A stretch of 64,000 bases of DNA, from NCBI GenBank assembly GCA_001295905.1, contig LJHT01000014.1, forward strand, positions 62,001 to 126,000, read 5' to 3'. The stretch comes from a beta proteobacterium AAP51. Its GTDB lineage: Bacteria > Pseudomonadota > Gammaproteobacteria > Burkholderiales > Burkholderiaceae_C. Below are positions 41,816 through 50,857 of the stretch, one piece after another. Positions within the stretch are counted from its first letter, which is position 1; every line of letters starts with the position of its first letter. Both the position numbers and the translations under genes were made by a program. The notes beneath the pieces were generated by a model, which worked only from the letters and a program-made list of their open reading frames with translations, was not told where the DNA came from and made no database searches.

Positions 41816-43018
41816 TCAGGCCGACCGCGGCGCGGTGGCGTGCAAGGGCTTGCGCGCCACCAGCACGCTCACCTGCAGCGGAATGGGCGTGGCCAGCTCG
41901 CGCACCTGCTCGAAGCCGGCGGCCAGCACCAGGCGCGACAGGTCGGCGGCGCTGCGCGAGCGCCCGCCCTGCATGGCCAGCAGGTAGAAGTTGAAGTAGG
42001 CGTCGCCCATGCGGCGCGCGCCCGTGGCGCCGGCCATCGGTTCGGCCAGCAGCAGCGTGCCGCCCGGTGGCAGGGCGGCGTAGACGGCGGCCAGGATGGT
42101 GGCGGCGCGTTCGTCGGGGTGGTCGTAGATGACGCGGATGAGCGAGGCGATGTCGGCCCCGCGCGGCAGTGCGTCGCGCGCGAAATCGCCGCCGTGCACC
42201 TGGGCGCGGCCGGCCACGCCGGCGGCGGCGAAGGCGCGGCGCGCGGCCGGCACCACGCCGGGCAGGTCGAACAGCTGCAGCTGCAAGGTGGGCGAACGCC
42301 GCGCCGCTGCCAGCAGGAAGCGGCCCTGGCCGCCGCCCACGTCCAGCAGGCAGCGGTGGGCGCCGATGTCGTAGGCGTCCAGCACTTCGTCGGCCACCAG
42401 GGGCTGTGAAGCGCTCATCAGCGCCGAGTATTCGTTGACGGCCTCGGGCGGCAGCTCGCCCGGCGCCGCCGTGCTGGCATAGGCCCAGTAGCGGCTGAGC
42501 GCCGGGCTCACGCCGCCGCGCAGCAAGGCCACGGGGTCGGCCAGGTCGCCGTACAGCACGGCGTGGTGCTCCACCATGGCCGAGACGGCCTCGTTGGCCA
42601 CCATCGGTGCGCCCAGCCGGCCCAGGCCGTAGCGCACGCCCTGGTGGCCCTCGCGGCGTTCCACCAGCTCCAGAGCCACGGCGGCGGCCAGCAGGCGTTC
42701 GGTGCCTTCGGCCGGCAGGTCCAGTGCATGCTGCAGCTCGGCAGCAGTCATCGGGCCGCGGGCCAGCAGGTCGAAGAGGTGCAGGCGCACGCAGGCCAGC
42801 AGCACCTGCGAATAGACGAAGCCGGCCACCAGGTCGAAGAGCGAACGTGCGCGGCGCCTGGCGATGGGGCGCATCCACCAGGTGCGTGCGGCGCGGCGCT
42901 GGAAGCCGGGGCTGATGAGCACGCCGTCGCGCCACGCGCGCCAGGCGTCCAGCAGGCGTTCATGCCAGGGCGCAGGGCCGGGGTTGGTGGCGGGGGGCAG
43001 TTGGGCTTCGTGCAGCAT
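41816..43018 (-). CDS. crtF: Hydroxyneurosporene O-methyltransferase CrtF
   Basis: 400 residues. CrtF methylates the C1 hydroxyl of acyclic carotenoids with S-adenosylmethionine. The SAM motif CLLDVGGGQGRFLLAAARR (about 235-253) and the later DFARDALPRGADIASLIRVI are typical of plant-type O-methyltransferases. An N-terminal dimerisation helix region contains AGFVYSQVLLACVRLHLFDL. 16 nt after crtE; start MLHEAQ chosen at 43018. Confidence 0.94.
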   Translation of the reverse strand: MLHEAQLPPATNPGPAPWHERLLDAWRAWRDGVLISPGFQRRAARTWWMRPIARRRARSLFDLVAGFVYSQVLLACVRLHLFDLLARGPMTAAELQHALDLPAEGTERLLAAAVALELVERREGHQGVRYGLGRLGAPMVANEAVSAMVEHHAVLYGDLADPVALLRGGVSPALSRYWAYASTAAPGELPPEAVNEYSALMSASQPLVADEVLDAYDIGAHRCLLDVGGGQGRFLLAAARRSPTLQLQLFDLPGVVPAARRAFAAAGVAGRAQVHGGDFARDALPRGADIASLIRVIYDHPDERAATILAAVYAALPPGGTLLLAEPMAGATGARRMGDAYFNFYLLAMQGGRSRSAADLSRLVLAAGFEQVRELATPIPLQVSVLVARKPLHATAPRSA

Positions 43019-43034
43019 GGTGGGCGGGCTTTTT

Positions 43035-43913
43035 TCAGGCGGCCATGGCCAGCGTGCGCACCGTGGCTTCGGGCACCAGGCGTTCGGATTCGGCCCGCAC
43101 CAGCGCGCGCAGCGCCGGCGCGCCCTTGCAAGGCGGTATGGCGCCCACGGCGCGGGCCAGCAGGGCGTCGAAGTGCGCAATGGCACCTTGCAGGCCCAGT
43201 TCGGTGGCCGAACTGGGGCGCGAGAGCGCGATGTCCTGCCCCGCCGGCTTGCCGAGCAGCAGCGTGGACATCGCGGCATCGCGGATGTCGTCGGCCACCT
43301 GGTAGGCCTCGCCCAGGAAGAGGCCGAAGCTCTGCCAGCGCTCGGGGTTGGCGCCGGCGGCCAGCGCGCCGGCCTCGGTGCAGGCGGAGAACAGCGAGCC
43401 CGTCTTGGCGCGGTGGTAGGCCGCCAGGCCGACATAGGGTTCACATTCCCAGGCCTGGCCGGCGACGATGCCGGTGGGCGCACCCACGCGCTGCGCCACG
43501 ATGGACAGCAAGCCCGGCAGCCGCATCGGCGCGTGCCGCGCAGCCTGGGCCAGCGCCTGGAAGGCCAGCACGATGAGCGCGTCGCCCGTCAGCACCGCGA
43601 TGCGCTCGCCATAGGCCACGTGCACCGCCGGCACGCCGCGGCGCGTGGTGGCGTCGTCGAAACAGGGCAGGTCGTCGTGCACGAGCGAGGCGCAGTGCAG
43701 CAGCTCGATGGCCACCGCAGCGCCATCGGCCAGCACGGGGTCGCCATCGCCGCAGGCGCGCGCCACGGCCAGGCACAGCTGCGGGCGGATGCGCGCGCCG
43801 CCGGGAAACACGGCATGGCGGATGGCCGTGGCCAGCTTGGGCGGGCCGGCGGGGCCTTCGCCCAGGGCCAGGGCGGCGTGCAGGGCCTGCTCGATGCGGG
43901 TGGCGGTGTCCAT
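43035..43913 (-). CDS. crtE: Geranylgeranyl diphosphate synthase CrtE
   Basis: 292 residues. CrtE makes the C20 precursor for both carotenoids and the bacteriochlorophyll tail. The first aspartate-rich motif HDDLPCFDD lies at 79-87 and the second, QVADDIRD, near 215. GARIRPQLCLAVARA near 39-53 is also conserved. GAGAGGAAG precedes ATG 43913. It is divergent from hemA across a PpsR-type operator. Confidence 0.96.
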   Translation of the reverse strand: MDTATRIEQALHAALALGEGPAGPPKLATAIRHAVFPGGARIRPQLCLAVARACGDGDPVLADGAAVAIELLHCASLVHDDLPCFDDATTRRGVPAVHVAYGERIAVLTGDALIVLAFQALAQAARHAPMRLPGLLSIVAQRVGAPTGIVAGQAWECEPYVGLAAYHRAKTGSLFSACTEAGALAAGANPERWQSFGLFLGEAYQVADDIRDAAMSTLLLGKPAGQDIALSRPSSATELGLQGAIAHFDALLARAVGAIPPCKGAPALRALVRAESERLVPEATVRTLAMAA

Positions 43914-44008
43914 CGGTGTGCTTCCTCTCTGGGTGGGCGGTCGGTCGCGGGGCGGACCGGGGGCGTCTTGGGCGGGCGGGGCGGCGGGAACAGCCCATCA
44001 CCCTGAAT

Positions 44009-44062
44009 AGTCAACCTCGGTTGTCACCCTAAGTTGTCAATTGAACTAGACAGGTCTAGCAT
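44009..44062. promoter_or_regulatory. Shared crtE/hemA control region with PpsR-type sites
   Basis: The perfect palindrome TGTCAATTGAACTAGACA (44035-44052) is present, with a degenerate partner AGTCAACCTCGGTTGTCA (44009-44026) exactly 8 bp away and an overlapping TGT-N12-TCA (44022-44039). For hemA, TTGTCA (44034-44039), 17 bp and TAGCAT (44057-44062) form a candidate promoter. For crtE, TTGACA is read on the minus strand from 44035-44040. One repressor could control both directions. Confidence 0.65.
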
Positions 44063-44130
44063 AGGGACATGCACCAGAGCCGTCAACGCGCCATTGCCCA
44101 CCCCTCACCGCCAGGCGTGCGAGGTCGGCT

Positions 44131-45414
44131 GTGAGCGTTCTCGCCCTGGGCATCAACCACCACAGCGCGCCGCTGGACCTGCGCTCGCGCTTCGCCTTCC
44201 CTGCGCCGCAGCTGCCCGCCGCGCTGCACAGCCTGCGTGAGCATCTGGCGCGTGCAGCGCCTGAAGCCACGCTGCTGTCCACCTGCAACCGCACCGAGCT
44301 CTACGTGGCCGCGAACGACGCCGCCACCGCCGCCGAGCTGGCCCGCCCCACGCTGGAGTGGCTGGCGCAGCAGGGCGGCACCAGCGGCGCGCTGCTGGCC
44401 GACCACGCCTACGTGGTGGAAGACAGCGCCGCCGCGCGCCACGCCTTCCGCGTGGCCTCGGGCCTGGACAGCATGGTGCTGGGCGAGCCGCAGATCCTGG
44501 GCCAGATGAAGCTGGCCGTGCGTGAGGCCGGGCTGGCGGGCACGCTGGGCAGCACGCTGCACCAGCTGTTCCAGCGCGGCTTCTGCGTCGCCAAGGAAGT
44601 GCGCAGCGCAACGGAAATCGGCGCGCACAGCGTCAGCATGGCCGCGGCCACGGTGCGCCTGGCCGGCCAGCTGTTCGAAGACCTCAGCCAGGTGCGCGTG
44701 CTGCTGGTGGGCGCCGGCGAGATGATCGAGCTCGTGGCCGCGCACTTCGCCAGCCAGAAGCCGCTGAGCATGACGGTGGCCAACCGTACCGCCGAACGCG
44801 GCGAGGCCCTGGCCGCGCGCTTCGGTGCCCGTTCCATGCGCCTGGCCGACTTGCCCGACCACTTGCACGAGTTCGACGTCGTCGTCTCCTGCACCGCCAG
44901 TTCACTGCCCTTGATCGGCCTGGGTGCGGTGGAACGTGCGCTGAAGAAGCGCCGCCAGAGCCCCATGTTCATGGTCGACCTGGCCGTGCCGCGCGACATC
45001 GAGCCCGAAGTGGCGCGCCTGAACGACGTCTACCTCTACACCGTGGACGACCTCGCGGCGCTGGTGCAGAGCGCGGGCGAGAAGCGCCACGCCGCCGTGG
45101 CGCGGGCGGAAGAGATCGTCGAGCAGGGCGTGCGCGGTTTTGCGCAGTGGATGGAGCAGCGCGCCAGCGTGCCGCTCATCCGCGCCATCCACCAGCAGGC
45201 CGAGGACTGGCGCAGCGCCGAACTGAAGCGCGCCCGCCACCTGCTGGCGCGCGGCGCCAACGTCGATGAGGTGCTGGAGACTCTGACACGCGGCCTCACG
45301 GCCAAGCTGCTGCACGGCTCGATGGCCGAACTGCGCTGCGCCGACACCGAACACCGCGCGCAGACGGCGCAGACGGTGCAGCGGCTCTTCCTGCGCGCCG
45401 GGGCTCGTGGTTGA
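44131..45414 (+). CDS. hemA: Glutamyl-tRNA reductase HemA
   Basis: 427 residues from a GTG start. HemA makes glutamate-1-semialdehyde, the first committed step of C5-pathway tetrapyrrole synthesis. The N-terminal [20 protein letters not shown], the catalytic cysteine [10 protein letters not shown] (Cys52), [20 protein letters not shown] and the C-terminal dimerisation helices are complete. In many Burkholderiales hemA sits with prfA. Here it is within the photosynthesis cluster, divergent from crtE, with a PpsR site in its promoter. Whether it is the only hemA cannot be told. Confidence 0.96.
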   Translation: MSVLALGINHHSAPLDLRSRFAFPAPQLPAALHSLREHLARAAPEATLLSTCNRTELYVAANDAATAAELARPTLEWLAQQGGTSGALLADHAYVVEDSAAARHAFRVASGLDSMVLGEPQILGQMKLAVREAGLAGTLGSTLHQLFQRGFCVAKEVRSATEIGAHSVSMAAATVRLAGQLFEDLSQVRVLLVGAGEMIELVAAHFASQKPLSMTVANRTAERGEALAARFGARSMRLADLPDHLHEFDVVVSCTASSLPLIGLGAVERALKKRRQSPMFMVDLAVPRDIEPEVARLNDVYLYTVDDLAALVQSAGEKRHAAVARAEEIVEQGVRGFAQWMEQRASVPLIRAIHQQAEDWRSAELKRARHLLARGANVDEVLETLTRGLTAKLLHGSMAELRCADTEHRAQTAQTVQRLFLRAGARG

Positions 45415-45481
45415 AGTGCGGTTGAACTGCGCCTGAATCTCGGCTGCAGCGCGGCTGAAACCCGCGCCGCCGTGAAGCCTG

Positions 45482-46396
45482 TCAAGGCGCAGGCAGCAAC
45501 ACCTTCAGCAGCAAGGCGGCCACCTGGGCCGCGTCTTCCTCGTGCGCCAGGTGCCCCAGCGCGGGCACGCGGTGCAGTTGCGTGCCGGGCAGCAGGCGCC
45601 GTACGCGCTCGGCGTCGGCCGGCGGGATGGTGCGGTCGCCCTCGGCCACCACCAGGTGCAGCGGCGTGCGCAGGCGCGGCAGGTCGCGCGCCAGGGCGGG
45701 CAGGTCCCACTGCGCCATCATCGTCAGCGCGCCGGCCACGTGGGCCGGGTTCTCGATCAGGCGGCGGTAGAGCGCCGTGCCCTGGGCGTCCAGCGTCGAG
45801 CCGGTGCCGCGCAGCAGCTGCGCGAGCACGCGGTCTTGCGCGGCGTGCCAGCTGAAGAAGTGCGGCGCCAGCGGGTTCAGCGCCAGCAGCTTGGCCACGG
45901 GCGAAAAGAAGCGGCCGGCCACACCATGCAGCGGCAGCAGGGCGGCGTTCAGGCCCACCAGCGTGTGCGCGGCCGCCGGGCTCTGGCCGGTCGCGATGTT
46001 GGCATCTTCACGCAGGCGCATGCGCACCGCGATGGCGGCGCCGGCCGAGTGCCCGATGCTGAAGGCAGGTGCCACGCCCAGCTGGCGCAGCAGCATGCGC
46101 ACGGCCTGCGCCATGCCTTCCTGCCCGGCGCGGCCGATGGGCGCAGGGCCGCTGAAGCCGTGGCCCGGCAGGTCGGGCGCCACCAGGCCGATGTGCGGGG
46201 CCAGCAGCGGCGCCAGCGTGCGCCACGAGTGCGTGGCCGCGCCCGTGCCGTGCAGCAGCAGCGCGGTGGGTGCGCCGGGGTGGGGCGGCGCCCAGCGCTG
46301 CACATGCCAATGCTGGCCCGCCACTTCGAAGAATTCGCTGTGCGCGCGGTGCGGCCAATCGCGACCGTCGCTGCCCCAGTGCAGGCCCTGGGGCAT
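45482..46396 (-). CDS. bchO: Alpha/beta hydrolase BchO
   Basis: 304 residues. BchO is an alpha/beta-fold hydrolase linked to magnesium chelatase genes; its exact reaction is unsettled. The oxyanion region LLLHGTGAATHSWRTLAPLL, the nucleophile elbow SIGHSAGAA and the late histidine ALGHLAHEEDA match the fold. It starts 4 nt after the bchD stop, giving bchI-bchD-bchO. Convergent with hemA. Confidence 0.92.
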   Translation of the reverse strand: MPQGLHWGSDGRDWPHRAHSEFFEVAGQHWHVQRWAPPHPGAPTALLLHGTGAATHSWRTLAPLLAPHIGLVAPDLPGHGFSGPAPIGRAGQEGMAQAVRMLLRQLGVAPAFSIGHSAGAAIAVRMRLREDANIATGQSPAAAHTLVGLNAALLPLHGVAGRFFSPVAKLLALNPLAPHFFSWHAAQDRVLAQLLRGTGSTLDAQGTALYRRLIENPAHVAGALTMMAQWDLPALARDLPRLRTPLHLVVAEGDRTIPPADAERVRRLLPGTQLHRVPALGHLAHEEDAAQVAALLLKVLLPAP

Positions 46397-46400
46397 GGCG

Positions 46401-48230
46401 TCAGCCGCGTGGCGCCGGGGTTTGCGTGGGCAGCGCCCGCACGGCGGCCGAGAGCGCCGCGGCGCCGGCATAGGGCAGCGTGCGGTAGGTGGCCGCCATC
46501 TCGGCGGCCAGGCGCTGCGCCGCGATGGCCGGCTGCGGCGAGGTGTCCACCACCAGCGCGGTGAGCCTGGCGGCGCGGAGCTGGCGCGCCATCGCGATGG
46601 CATCGGCCTCGGCCTGCGCGCGCCCGGTTTCGCCGCTGCGCGTGATGTTGGCGCGGCCGTCGGTCAGCAGCACCACCACCGGCGTGGCGCCGCTGCGGCG
46701 CACCTGGTCGGCCAGGCGCAAGGCCGCTTCCAGGCCCAGCGCCAGCGGCGTGCCGCCACCGCCGGGCAGCGCCGCCAGGCTGCGCTTGGCGCGCACCAGC
46801 GAGCGCGTGGGCGGCAGCAGCAGTTCCGCGCTGCGGCCGCGGAAGGCGATGACGGCCACCTGGTCGCGGCGCACGTAGCAGTCGGCCAGCAGCAGGTTCA
46901 CCGCGCCCTTGGCTTCGCCCAGGCGGTGCAGGGCCGAAGAGCCCGAGGCATCGAGCACGAAGAGGGTGGCCGTGGCGGCGCGCTGCTGCAGGCGGCTGAT
47001 GCGCAGGTCGTCTGCGCTCACGTGGATGAGGCCGGCGCGGCGGCCTTGCGATTCGGCGGCGCGGCGGCGCAGCGGCTGCCAGGGCGCGGCCGCGCGCAGC
47101 GTTTCGATGAGGTTCAGGCGCGCACCGCCGCGCGGCGAGCCCGTGCGCGTGCCCACGGGCCGGCCGCTGCGCGGCGAGGCGCTGAGTGCGCCCACGCGCC
47201 CGGCCTGGCTGGCGGCCAGCTGGCTTTGCAGTGCGGCCAGCAGGCCTGCGGGCAGCGCGGCCACGGTGGCTTCGACGATGCGGTCTTCCAGCGTCTGCGG
47301 CTCGGGGGTGTTCTCGGGCTCGTCGGCGGGCGGCGGCGGGGTTTCGTCTTTGGGGGGTTCAGGCGGTTCGGGCGGTTCAGGCGGCGGTGGCTCGGGAGGC
47401 TCGGCGCTGTCGTCCTCGGCCGGCGGCAGGCGCGTGGCCAGCGGGGCCAGCACCAGGCGGGCGGCGAGCTGGGCGTCTTCTTCGGTGGCCGTCTCGCGCC
47501 CGGCCAGGGCCGCGGCGGCGCGCGTGGCGCGCAGCGCGTGCTGGCTGGCGCGCAGCGAAACCACGCCCAGCTGCAGCGCGGTGCCGCACAAGGCCTGCAG
47601 CAGGCGGTCTTCCACCTGCACCTGGGGCAGGTGCGCACGCGCGGCGCGCACCTGGGCGGCGCTGGTGTCGCACGGCGCCAGGTCGCGCAGGCTGCAGCCG
47701 CGCAAGTCGGCATGCAGCGCCAGGCGGTCGCGCAGGGCGGCGGGCAGGGGGTGGTCGTCCTCGCCGCCTTCGTCCATCGCCACCACGCCCAGGCGCGCCG
47801 GCCAGCGCGAGCTGAGGCCGTCGCGCTCGAAGCCGACTTCGGCGCTGTCCAGCACGGCCGCCAGGCGCGCGGCGTGGGCGGCGCCCAGGCGTTCGGCCAT
47901 CGGCACCAGCACCACGCCGCCGTGCGCTTCGGCCAGCAGGCCGCGTTGCGCCACGGGCTTGCCGCTGGCCAGCGTGGCCGAGAGGTCCAGGCCGCCCAGC
48001 AGCCGGTCGTCGGCAATGTGGCCGGGCAGGCGGCGCAGGGGCTCGTCGGCCGGCAGCAGCGCCTTCAGGTCCGCCAGCCAGCGGTCGCGCACGCCGCCGG
48101 CGCCGGCCTGCAGGTGCAGGCCGCCCAGGCCGTGGGGGTCGACGGCGAAGAGCGCCAGCGCCGCTGCCGCGTTCAGCCACGCCGCTTCACCGGCGCTGGG
48201 GCCGAGGGCGGCCGTCGCGGGCGTGTTCAC
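46401..48230 (-). CDS. bchD: Magnesium chelatase subunit BchD
   Basis: 609 residues from a GTG start that overlaps the bchI stop (GTGA). BchD links BchI and BchH. The N-terminal AAA+ half is degenerate. A strikingly regular Pro/Glu linker (PPEPPPPEPPEPPEPP) follows at about residues 280-315. The C-terminal von Willebrand A domain has the MIDAS start FVLDASGSSALHR and LLTDGRANITRSG. Confidence 0.95.
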   Translation of the reverse strand: MNTPATAALGPSAGEAAWLNAAAALALFAVDPHGLGGLHLQAGAGGVRDRWLADLKALLPADEPLRRLPGHIADDRLLGGLDLSATLASGKPVAQRGLLAEAHGGVVLVPMAERLGAAHAARLAAVLDSAEVGFERDGLSSRWPARLGVVAMDEGGEDDHPLPAALRDRLALHADLRGCSLRDLAPCDTSAAQVRAARAHLPQVQVEDRLLQALCGTALQLGVVSLRASQHALRATRAAAALAGRETATEEDAQLAARLVLAPLATRLPPAEDDSAEPPEPPPPEPPEPPEPPKDETPPPPADEPENTPEPQTLEDRIVEATVAALPAGLLAALQSQLAASQAGRVGALSASPRSGRPVGTRTGSPRGGARLNLIETLRAAAPWQPLRRRAAESQGRRAGLIHVSADDLRISRLQQRAATATLFVLDASGSSALHRLGEAKGAVNLLLADCYVRRDQVAVIAFRGRSAELLLPPTRSLVRAKRSLAALPGGGGTPLALGLEAALRLADQVRRSGATPVVVLLTDGRANITRSGETGRAQAEADAIAMARQLRAARLTALVVDTSPQPAIAAQRLAAEMAATYRTLPYAGAAALSAAVRALPTQTPAPRG

Positions 48231-49261
48231 GCGCCGAAGATCTCCGCGCAGACGCGCTCGACGCGCGCGCTGGCATCGGTGTCGTCCAGCGGGTCGCGGC
48301 GCAGGCGGTGGCGCAGCGCGGGCTTGGCCACGCGGCGGATCTGGCTGTCGCCGACCTCGGGCGCGCCGTCCAGCGCGGCCAGCGCGCGCGCGGCGCGGAT
48401 CACCGTCAGCTCGCCGCGCAGGCCGTCGGTGCCCAGGCCCATGCACAGCTGCGCCGCGCGCTCCAGCGCGCTGTCGGGCACCTGCACCTCGGGCAGGCGC
48501 TTGCGCGCGGCGACGATGCGCGCACGCACCTTGTCGTCTTCCTTCTGCCAGCGTGCGATGAAGGCTTCGGCGCCCCGTTCGAAGTCGTCACGCCGGCGCA
48601 CCACCTCCACGCGCGAGGCGATGTCCTGCGGCGTGCGCACTTCCACCGCCAGGCCGAAACGGTCGAGCAGCTGCGGGCGCAGCTCGCCTTCTTCCGGGTT
48701 GCCACTGCCCACGAGCACGAAGCGCGCGGGGTGGCGCACGCTCAGGCCTTCACGTTCCACGACGTTTTCGCCCGAAGCGGCCACGTCGATGAGCAGATCG
48801 ACCAGGTGGTCTTCGAGCAGGTTCACTTCGTCGATGTAGAGAAAGCCGCGGTGCGCGCGCGCCAGCAGGCCGGGCTCGAAGGCCTTCACGCCGGCGGTGA
48901 GGGCCTTCTCGAGATCGAGCGCGCCCACCACGCGGTCTTCGGTGGCGCCCAGCGGCAGGTCGACCACGGGCACGGGCACGAGGTGGGTCTTCACCTTGCC
49001 GGCCTTGGCAGCTTTCAGCTCAGGGCACTGTTCGCACGATGAAGAAGCATCGGCCGGGTCGCAGGCGTAGCGGCAGCCCACCACGGCCTTCATCTTGGGC
49101 AGCAGCGCGGCCAGGGCCCGCACGGCGGTGCTCTTGCCGGTGCCACGGTCGCCGAAGACCAGCACGCCGCCGATGCGGGCATCGACCGCGGCGCACAGGA
49201 TGGCCAGCTTCATTTCGTCCTGGCCGACGATCGCGGAAAACGGGAAGTACGACGTGCTCAT
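48227..49261 (-). CDS. bchI: Magnesium chelatase ATPase subunit BchI
   Basis: 344 residues. BchI is the AAA+ motor of Mg chelatase. FSAIVGQDEMKLAILCAAVD, Walker A GDRGTGKST (37-45), Walker B GFLYIDEVNLLEDHLVDLLI and the arginine-containing VGSGNPEEGELRPQLLDRFG are intact. The gap upstream holds 13-bp tandem repeats and no clear promoter, so it is probably read from the DUF3422 gene. Confidence 0.97.
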   Translation of the reverse strand: MSTSYFPFSAIVGQDEMKLAILCAAVDARIGGVLVFGDRGTGKSTAVRALAALLPKMKAVVGCRYACDPADASSSCEQCPELKAAKAGKVKTHLVPVPVVDLPLGATEDRVVGALDLEKALTAGVKAFEPGLLARAHRGFLYIDEVNLLEDHLVDLLIDVAASGENVVEREGLSVRHPARFVLVGSGNPEEGELRPQLLDRFGLAVEVRTPQDIASRVEVVRRRDDFERGAEAFIARWQKEDDKVRARIVAARKRLPEVQVPDSALERAAQLCMGLGTDGLRGELTVIRAARALAALDGAPEVGDSQIRRVAKPALRHRLRRDPLDDTDASARVERVCAEIFGA

Positions 49262-49274
49262 GCGGTGCGGGTGG

Positions 49275-49352
49275 TGCTTCAGAACGATGCTTCAGGGCGA
49301 TGCTTCAAGGCGAGGCTTCAAGGCGAGGCTTCAGGGCGATGTTTCGCGGCGG
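49275..49352 (+). repeat. Five to six 13-bp tandem repeats upstream of bchI
   Basis: Units of (T/G)GCTTCA(A/G)GGCGA start at 49275 (first unit with AGAACGA), 49288, 49301, 49314 and 49327. A degenerate sixth unit runs 49340-49352. They fill half of the 155-bp DUF3422-bchI gap and end 13 bp from the bchI start codon. The units are 13 bp, so not coding in frame. Role unknown. Confidence 0.8.
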
Positions 49353-49416
49353 GTCGGTACGGGGCGTGTTCAGGCCGGCGGCGGGGGCAGACGGCGGCGC
49401 GGCCTGGCGCGCAGCG

Positions 49417-50715
49417 TCAATGGCCGCCTTCGGCCGCGGCCACGCGCTTGCGGGCGCGGCGCACGGCCAGCATCACCGACACGGCCACCACGGGAATGCT
49501 GAGGCCCACCAGCAGGTCGGCATCCAGCGGCAGGCCGCCGGCCTTCAGGGCCTTGGCGCCATAACCCACCAGCCCGGCCGCGTAGTAGCAGATGGCCGCC
49601 ACCGAGAGGCCTTCCACCGTCTGCTGCAGGCGCAGCTGCAGCTTGGCGCGGCGGTCCATGCTGGCCAGCAGGGCCTGGTTCTGGCGTTCACGGGCGATGT
49701 CCACCCGTGTGCTCAGCAGCGCGCTGGCCTGGGCCACGCGTTCAGAGAGGTCGTGCAGGCGCTGCGACACCGTGCCGCAGGTGGCCACCGCCGGGCGGAA
49801 ACGGCGCGCCATGAATTCGTCGATGGTGGGCACGCCGGGCAGGCGCTGTTCGCGCAGCTCGCCGATGCGGCGCATCACCAGTTCTTCGTAGGCGCGGCAG
49901 GCGCCGAAGCGGAACTGGCTGGCGGCCAGGCCGCTTTCCACCTCGGCCGCCAGCCGCGTGAGTTCCTGCAGCAGGCTTTCGTCGTCGCCCTGGCCGCGCG
50001 CGATGCCGTCGGTCAGCTGCGCGAGCGAATTCTCGATCTGCACGATGCGCGGGCTTTGCCGCCTGGCGATGGGCAGCGCCAGCAAGGCCAGCATGCGGTA
50101 GGCCTCGATCTCGAACAGGCGCTGCAGCGTGCGGCCGGTCTGGCGCGCGGTGAGGCGGCGGTCGAGCAGCACGAAGCGCGTGCAGCCGTCGTGCAGCTGG
50201 AAATCGGTGTACACGCGGGCGGCGCCGTCGGCGATGTCGGCGCCGGCCACCGTCTGGCCGGCGAAGGCCTGCTCCAGCAGGCCGGCCAGGCGTTCTTCGT
50301 CCGGCGCCGCCAGCAACTTGGCGTGCGCGGCGGCGATGGTGGCGCCGGGCAGGGCGGCCAGCCAGCCTTCGGGCAGCAGTGCGGCGGCGGGGTTCTGGAA
50401 CGGCCGGTCGCCCACGCCTTCGGCGATGACGGTGTAGCCCGAGAACTCGCCATGCCTTTCCCATTTCAGGCGGAAGCGCCCGCGCGGGCCGTCGAAGTGG
50501 GCGCGGAAGTGCGAAGCGCCGGCCACCGGGGGCTCCACCGCCAGCGCTTCGCAAAGACCCTGCAGGTGGGCCAGTTCACGCGCGCGCTGTTCGGGTTCGA
50601 TGAGCACCGCCACGTAGCTGGCGCGGGCCGGGGACTGCACCGCCTCGGGCGGCCGGGCGTGTATTTCTTCGGCCAGCGGGGTGCGCAGCGCGTGATCCGG
50701 CGGAAACATCGACAT
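49417..50715 (-). CDS. DUF3422 family membrane protein
   Basis: 432 residues. The long soluble N-terminal part has the family start DHALRTPLAEEIHARPPEAV and central FVLLDRRLTARQTGRTLQRL. Coiled-coil-like helices (about 290-360) precede two membrane helices near the C-terminus (about 367-388 and 400-418). The family has no established function. It lies upstream of and in line with bchI-bchD-bchO and has a PpsR-type site in its promoter. The architecture suggests a membrane-anchored cytoplasmic protein. Confidence 0.88.
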   Translation of the reverse strand: MSMFPPDHALRTPLAEEIHARPPEAVQSPARASYVAVLIEPEQRARELAHLQGLCEALAVEPPVAGASHFRAHFDGPRGRFRLKWERHGEFSGYTVIAEGVGDRPFQNPAAALLPEGWLAALPGATIAAAHAKLLAAPDEERLAGLLEQAFAGQTVAGADIADGAARVYTDFQLHDGCTRFVLLDRRLTARQTGRTLQRLFEIEAYRMLALLALPIARRQSPRIVQIENSLAQLTDGIARGQGDDESLLQELTRLAAEVESGLAASQFRFGACRAYEELVMRRIGELREQRLPGVPTIDEFMARRFRPAVATCGTVSQRLHDLSERVAQASALLSTRVDIARERQNQALLASMDRRAKLQLRLQQTVEGLSVAAICYYAAGLVGYGAKALKAGGLPLDADLLVGLSIPVVAVSVMLAVRRARKRVAAAEGGH

Positions 50716-50761
50716 CGGGTTGCGGCTGTGGCGTGGCCTTCGCGCGGCGGGGTTCTCAGTA

Positions 50762-50779
50762 TGTCACGCCAACTGGACG
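50762..50779. promoter_or_regulatory. PpsR-type site upstream of the DUF3422-bchIDO unit
   Basis: TGTCACGCCAACTGGACG matches TGT-N12-ACA with one mismatch and lies 47 bp upstream of the start codon. No partner at 8-bp spacing is visible; a TGT-N13-TCA element follows 3 bp away. Support is moderate because a single degenerate site can occur by chance. Confidence 0.45.
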
Positions 50780-50857
50780 TTTTGTCAGCTGAAAAGTGTC
50801 ATGTGGGCGTGGCGGTGCACGTGCTGGCCGGGCCTGCAGGCCGCTACCGCCGGCCCC

